Shown here: piece after piece, positions 18,331 to 21,697 of the stretch
Layout: each line of letters begins with the position of its first letter
Numbering within the stretch: position 1 is the stretch's first letter
Assembly (NCBI GenBank): GCA_019232985.1
Contig: JAFAMW010000042.1
Location: 1 to 21,697, forward strand
Direction of reading: 5' to 3'
Source: Roseateles sp.
Lineage (GTDB): Bacteria; Pseudomonadota; Gammaproteobacteria; Burkholderiales; Burkholderiaceae
Length of the DNA stretch: 21,697 bases
The notes under the pieces: generated by a model
What the model saw: the letters and a program-made list of their open reading frames with translations, nothing else
Database searches by the model: none
Told to the model about the DNA's origin: nothing
Program-made: the position numbers and the translations under genes

Positions 18331-19777
18331 CTTCTCGCTCCGTTCGTTCCGTTGGATGGAAGTAGAAGGTCGCGCCACGGCCGATTGCCGCATCGGCCTG
18401 CAAGGACCAGCCGTGCCGATGCATGACGCGCTGGACGATGGCCAGCCCGACCCCGGTGCCCGGGAAGTCGGTCTCATGATGCAGCCGTTGAAACGCGCCG
18501 AACAGGCGCGAGGAATAGGCCATGTCGAAGCCGGCGCCGTTGTCGGCGACAAAGTACACGGGTCCGCCGTCCTCGTGTCGCGTGCCGACCCGAATGACGG
18601 CCTCGCCGACCTTGCTCGTGAACTTCCATGCGTTGTCGAGCAGGTTCTGAAGCGCGATCGAGATCAACTGCTGGTCGCCGCGGACGACGATTCCAGGCTC
18701 GATGTCCCAGCGCACGCGGCGCTCGGGCTGCGCGCGCGTCAGAGTCGCGGCGATCTCCTCGGCGATTGCGCTGAGGTCGACTTCCTGGATCTTCAGCTCG
18801 GCGCGTGTAACCCGCGCGAGGCCGAGCAGTTCGTCAATCAGCCGGCCCATTCTCTGGCTGGCGCCGCGGATGCGTTGCAGGCTGTCGCGGGCCTGTTCGT
18901 CGAGCTTGTCGCCGTAGTCCTCGAGCAGCGCGAGGGAAAAGCCGTCCATGCTGCGCAGGGGGCTGCGCAGGTCGTGCGAAACCGAATAGCTGAAGGATTC
19001 GAGCTCCTTGTTCAGGGCGACGAGGTCCCGGTTGCTGACCTCGAGCCGGCCGAACGAATCGCGCAGCGCCCGGGTCATCGCGTCGAAGTGACGAGCCACG
19101 TCGCCGAGTTCGTCGGCGCTGCCCGTGTCAAGCTCGAACGACCAGTTGCCGGCGGCGACTTCGCGGGTCGCGAGTTCGAGTCGGGAAATCGGGGCGAGCA
19201 CGTCGCGGAGAAATCGCCATGCGGCGACGCCGATCAGGATGGCCATCGCAGCCAGACCGGTTGCCGTGATGAGGACGACGCGGCGTTGTGTCGCGCCAAT
19301 GCGTTCACCCGCGTCGTCGATCAGCTGCTCTGCGCCGACCAGGCTGTTCTGCTGCAGGATCAGGATTCGGCTCGAGAGTTGCGCTTCGAAGCGACGCTGG
19401 ACCTCGTCGACGGCGCTCGTGCCAGGTTTGGCCGCGTCGACCTCGCTGAACAGGCGGTGGCCGGCTTCGCCCTGGCCGCGCAGGTTGGCGAGGATGCCCG
19501 CGGCCGTCGCGTCGAGCGGGACCGGGGCCGCAAACAGCTGCTCGAGCCTTTGCCAGGCGGCCTGTTCCTGCAATCGTGCGCGTTCGCGCCGATTCAGCAG
19601 GTACTCGAAAGTGACCATGCGCATATTGTTGAGCGCCCCGGCGATCTCAACGCAGCGCTGCTGCTCGGCCACGGCCGCGCGAACCTGGGCGTATGCCCAG
19701 CCGATGCTGGTGGCGATCAGCACCATCGCACCGAGCAACAGCGTCGCGGCGAGCCTGGCCTTGCTACTGATCTTCAT
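18296..19777 (-). CDS. Membrane sensor histidine kinase with helical periplasmic domain and HAMP
   Basis: This 493-residue inner-membrane kinase has TM1 at about 8-29, a periplasmic domain of roughly 135 residues (31-165) and TM2 at about 167-189. The periplasmic part is almost wholly helical in character, resembling four-helix-bundle sensors (4HB/CHASE3/TorS type). The HAMP linker lies at about 190-243, HisKA has His268 in SYSVSHDLRSPLRSMDGF, and the ATPase domain has NLLDNAWKFT, ADNGAGFDM and GTGVGLAIV. The H-box and GLGLAIVQRVMHRHGW-type end match kinases that partner Rcp1-like regulators. The ATG overlaps the stop of the upstream binding-protein gene by four bases (ATGA), and its 3' end overlaps the regulator gene by 35 bases. 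This suggests one complex with the periplasmic binding protein as ligand receptor. Confidence 0.93.
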   Translation of the reverse strand: MKISSKARLAATLLLGAMVLIATSIGWAYAQVRAAVAEQQRCVEIAGALNNMRMVTFEYLLNRRERARLQEQAAWQRLEQLFAAPVPLDATAAGILANLRGQGEAGHRLFSEVDAAKPGTSAVDEVQRRFEAQLSSRILILQQNSLVGAEQLIDDAGERIGATQRRVVLITATGLAAMAILIGVAAWRFLRDVLAPISRLELATREVAAGNWSFELDTGSADELGDVARHFDAMTRALRDSFGRLEVSNRDLVALNKELESFSYSVSHDLRSPLRSMDGFSLALLEDYGDKLDEQARDSLQRIRGASQRMGRLIDELLGLARVTRAELKIQEVDLSAIAEEIAATLTRAQPERRVRWDIEPGIVVRGDQQLISIALQNLLDNAWKFTSKVGEAVIRVGTRHEDGGPVYFVADNGAGFDMAYSSRLFGAFQRLHHETDFPGTGVGLAIVQRVMHRHGWSLQADAAIGRGATFYFHPTERTEREDDRREQDHLAG

Positions 19778-20799
19778 CGGACCACCGTCACCCGATCCGG
19801 GCCGACCGCGAGCAGGGCGTCCAGGTCCAGGTAAGACAGGAAATTGGGCATGGGTTGGACCTGGGCGTAGCCTCGTGCCATCGCCCAGCTCGCGATGTCC
19901 TCGAGGGTGACCAACTGAGCCTGTTGCTGCTCGACCTCGAAGCTCATTTCCCGCCAGGACGGATCGAGGGTCGCGGGGCTGAGCCGGATGAGCCGCGCGA
20001 GGTTCGCTTTGGCCTGTTCCGGCTGCGCGTGGGCAAAGGCCTCGGCCGCCACCAGCGCGCGCAACAGGCCGCTCAGTTCGGCTTGCTTCGCCTGCACGTA
20101 GTCGCGCAGACCGATCAGAACATAGCGCTGCGCGTAAACATCCGGCGCATGGAGCGAGACGATGGCGTCGCCGAATGCAAGCTCGGCCTCGTGCCGCACG
20201 GGCTGCCAGGCCGCCACGGCGTCAACCCGGCCCTCATGTAGCGAGCGGACCAGCTCCGCGGGTGCCAAATTGCTCAGCTCAATGGACTCGGGCGCAATGC
20301 GATGCCGCACAAGAAAGGCCCAGAGAAAATACTCGCCGCTGGTACCCAGGGTCACGCCGACCCGCCGTCCGGACAGGTCGCGGGGGGTTCGGATGCCACG
20401 GTCGACGCGCCCGAGCACGGCGAGTTCATTTGACGCGCTGGCGACCGAAGCGACGATGCACAGGGGGGTGCCCTTGAGCACCTCGACGACGACGGGAACG
20501 TCCGCGGCGACAGCAAGGTCGGCCTGGCCGCCGAGCAGCCGGGCCAGCGCCGCTTTGCCGTGGGTCTCGGGGAGCAGAGCGGCGTCGAGGCCTTGATCCT
20601 GGAAGAAGCCCTGGCTCGCGGCCAACTCGACCAGGCCCGAATGCGGCACGAGAGGGGTGGCGAGGCGCAGAGTCGCACGCTCTGCAGCGTGGGCGTTCTC
20701 GCGACGGCCGCATCCACCAAAGAGCGCCAGCAGGCCAGCGGCGCCGGCGCCGAGCAGGGCACGACGACGCATCACGCCGGACAGATTCGGAGCGTGCAT
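19774..20799 (-). CDS. Periplasmic substrate-binding lipoprotein, NrtA/SsuA/ThiY-like
   Basis: This 341-residue type II periplasmic binding protein is of the NMT1/SsuA/NrtA family. Its N-terminus has a basic run (MRRRALLG, residues 10-17), a hydrophobic core and a lipobox-like LFGGC with Cys30, so it is probably a lipoprotein; the arginine run could also pass as a weak Tat signal. The mature part shows family features: LRLATPLVPHSGLVELAASQGFFQDQGL, HGKAALARLLGGQADLAVAADVPVV, DLSGRRVGVTLGTSGEYFL and VDAVAAWQPVRHEAE. Related proteins bind nitrate, sulfonates, pyrimidine precursors or similar small molecules; the ligand here cannot be predicted. GGAGA lies 6 bases before the ATG at 20799. There is no permease or ATPase gene beside it. 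It overlaps the sensor kinase gene, so a sensory role is more likely than transport. Confidence 0.9.
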   Translation of the reverse strand: MHAPNLSGVMRRRALLGAGAAGLLALFGGCGRRENAHAAERATLRLATPLVPHSGLVELAASQGFFQDQGLDAALLPETHGKAALARLLGGQADLAVAADVPVVVEVLKGTPLCIVASVASASNELAVLGRVDRGIRTPRDLSGRRVGVTLGTSGEYFLWAFLVRHRIAPESIELSNLAPAELVRSLHEGRVDAVAAWQPVRHEAELAFGDAIVSLHAPDVYAQRYVLIGLRDYVQAKQAELSGLLRALVAAEAFAHAQPEQAKANLARLIRLSPATLDPSWREMSFEVEQQQAQLVTLEDIASWAMARGYAQVQPMPNFLSYLDLDALLAVGPDRVTVVR

Positions 20800-21271
20800 C
20801 TAGATCTCCCTCGCCCACCAACTTCCGAGACGACGCGCGTCGGGAAGGGTTGACGTTTCTGGCTACACCCGATTTTCGGCAGGGTACAAGCCCCAAAGCG
20901 CGTTGGCAAGCCGTAACGCCGGGTTCGCTCGCCCCTGCGACCGAAGTCCGCCGAGCTGGCAAATCATCCGGGTGTGTGCGTCAGCAGGTGGCCGCGTTCG
21001 CCAATCGCACATGGCTAAGACGCCGCGGTTGCCGTAGTGAAATTCGCCCCTTGGTGCGCGCGAAGTGGAGGTTGCGCGCGCCGACGACTTGACGGAGGAT
21101 CAAGCGCATAAGCGTCAGAGGCTCTCAGGCGGGCCACAGGGAGGCGACGTTCGGGACTCGATGAGGCCCCGCGACCGCGTCGCCCGCTTCAACTCCCTGT
21201 CGGTAGGGCGTTTTGCGTCGCCGCCTGCTTGCGTCTGCCGATTGCTCGGGCATGAAGCTCAGGGGGGCGCG
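20800..21271. other. Intergenic region upstream of the SBP-kinase operon, with dyads
   Basis: About 470 bases separate the binding-protein gene (minus) from the regulator remnant (plus). CGACGCGCGTCG at 20831-20842 is a perfect 12-base palindrome, flanked by CTTCC and GGAAG, 31 bases before the ATG; it may be an operator or a 5'-UTR stem. A second nested inverted repeat lies at 21137-21199 (CAGGGAG with CTCCCTG, GGCGACG with CGTCGCC). I found no convincing gene and only weak promoter-like hexamers. Frames here are open but lack motifs, and the region may hold decayed sequence. Confidence 0.4.
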
Positions 21272-21535
21272 TTGAAATTCCTGTTGGTCGAAGACGATCA
21301 GCCCGACGCGGCGCTGGCCACGCGCGCGTGGTGCAGGGGCGCCCCGCGGCTCGCGTGCCTCGATTTCAAGATGCCGCTCGTCGATGGCGCCCAGGAGTTC
21401 TCCGCCACCAGGGGCGATGCCCGGCGCGGCGCCGCCCCGTCGCCATCGCCGCGGCGTCTTGCGAGGAGCGCGACGTGGTGCGCCAGGCGGGCTTTTTCCT
21501 GGCCTGCGATCAACCAGCTGCCGCTGGATGCCTAG
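21272..21535 (+). pseudogene. Degenerate Rcp1-like response regulator
   Basis: The reading frame begins with TTG-encoded LKFLLVEDDQPDAALATRAW, a clear receiver start with the acidic pair. It then jumps to LACLDFKMPLVDG, the phospho-acceptor strand, with about 35 residues missing compared with the intact regulator at 17887-18330. The next receiver strand appears in a different frame: bases 21436-21480 read PVAIAAASCEERDVV, matching the family's P-x-V-x-L-T-x-S-x-E-E-x-D-L-V. The ending INQLP, equivalent to the intact gene's LNQFP, is back in the first frame. The segment between (KPVDF region) is missing. One deletion plus two frame changes make a working receiver unlikely. Sequencing error could explain the frame changes but not the deletions. 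Confidence 0.75.
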
Positions 21536-21543
21536 GGGTACTC

Positions 21544-21697
21544 ATGACCGCCGTCTCGTCAGATGAATCCGTGGTCCTGTTCGTCGACGACGAACCCTCG
21601 ATCCTTAGCGCATTGCGCCGCCTGTTCCGTCCCGAGGGCTATCGCGTCCTGCTCGCGGAGAGTGGCGCCGCGGGCCTCGCATTGCTCGAATCCGAAG
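21544..21697 (+). CDS. Response regulator, N-terminal part (cut by window end)
   Basis: The visible 51 codons encode the start of a receiver domain: VVLFVDDEPSILSALRRLFRPEGYRVLLAESG, with the acidic pair VDDE and the usual first helix. The phospho-acceptor and any output domain lie beyond the edge. LFVDDEPxILxALRRLFR starts are common in regulators with HD-GYP, GGDEF or other large outputs, but this cannot be decided here. AGGGG at 21534-21538, overlapping the stop of the preceding remnant, is a good ribosome site 5 bases before the ATG. It may be the missing output partner of the neighbouring kinases. Confidence 0.85.
   Translation, partial: MTAVSSDESVVLFVDDEPSILSALRRLFRPEGYRVLLAESGAAGLALLESE

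Noticed and set aside
20860..20900. Sigma-70-like TTGTAC/TGTAGC pair on the minus strand before the binding-protein gene
   Set aside because: Each box matches only about half of the consensus; too weak to list as a promoter.

Overview
The window is strongly GC-rich, with third codon positions mostly G or C. Its housekeeping gene order points to a betaproteobacterium, most likely Burkholderiales: kinase and PP2C phosphatase, then rph-rdgB-hemW; cheR-cheD-cheB; slpA-ispH; serS followed by tRNA-Ser. I cannot name the genus from sequence alone.

Left part (1-4076, + strand): a tightly packed set with the end of a Ser/Thr protein kinase, its likely partner PP2C phosphatase, RNase PH, the RdgB/ITPase nucleotide-pool cleaner and the haem chaperone HemW. 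A convergent palindrome separates it from a minus-strand signalling block (4150-8758). In transcription order that block is cheR, cheD, cheB, then an EAL-CBS-GGDEF cyclic-di-GMP protein. No cheA, cheW or receptor gene is in view.

Middle part: divergent from cheR is a compact + strand set with overlapping ends (8973-10922). It encodes a GGDEF diguanylate cyclase, a MinD/FlhG-type ATPase and a group II truncated haemoglobin. Next come a TonB-like protein with its own candidate promoter, an overlapping radC-smr pair on the minus strand, slpA-ispH on the plus strand, serS, a tRNA-Ser(CGA) with extended -10 promoter, and a strong intrinsic terminator.

Right part (16052-21697): past the tRNA the base and codon use looks less extreme and the content turns accessory. 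Four minus-strand genes overlap or nearly touch. In transcription order they are a lipoprotein-type periplasmic substrate-binding protein (NrtA/SsuA/ThiY-like), a membrane histidine kinase with a helical periplasmic domain, a single-domain Rcp1-like response regulator, and a soluble REC-HK-REC hybrid kinase. There is no ABC permease or ATPase, so the binding protein probably acts as a ligand sensor for the kinase. Upstream and divergent lies a decayed Rcp1-like response-regulator remnant with a deletion and two frame changes, then the start of another response regulator cut by the window end.

The two most interesting assemblies are the transporter-less SBP-kinase-regulator-hybrid-kinase operon and the coupled diguanylate cyclase/MinD-like/truncated haemoglobin operon opposite the che genes.
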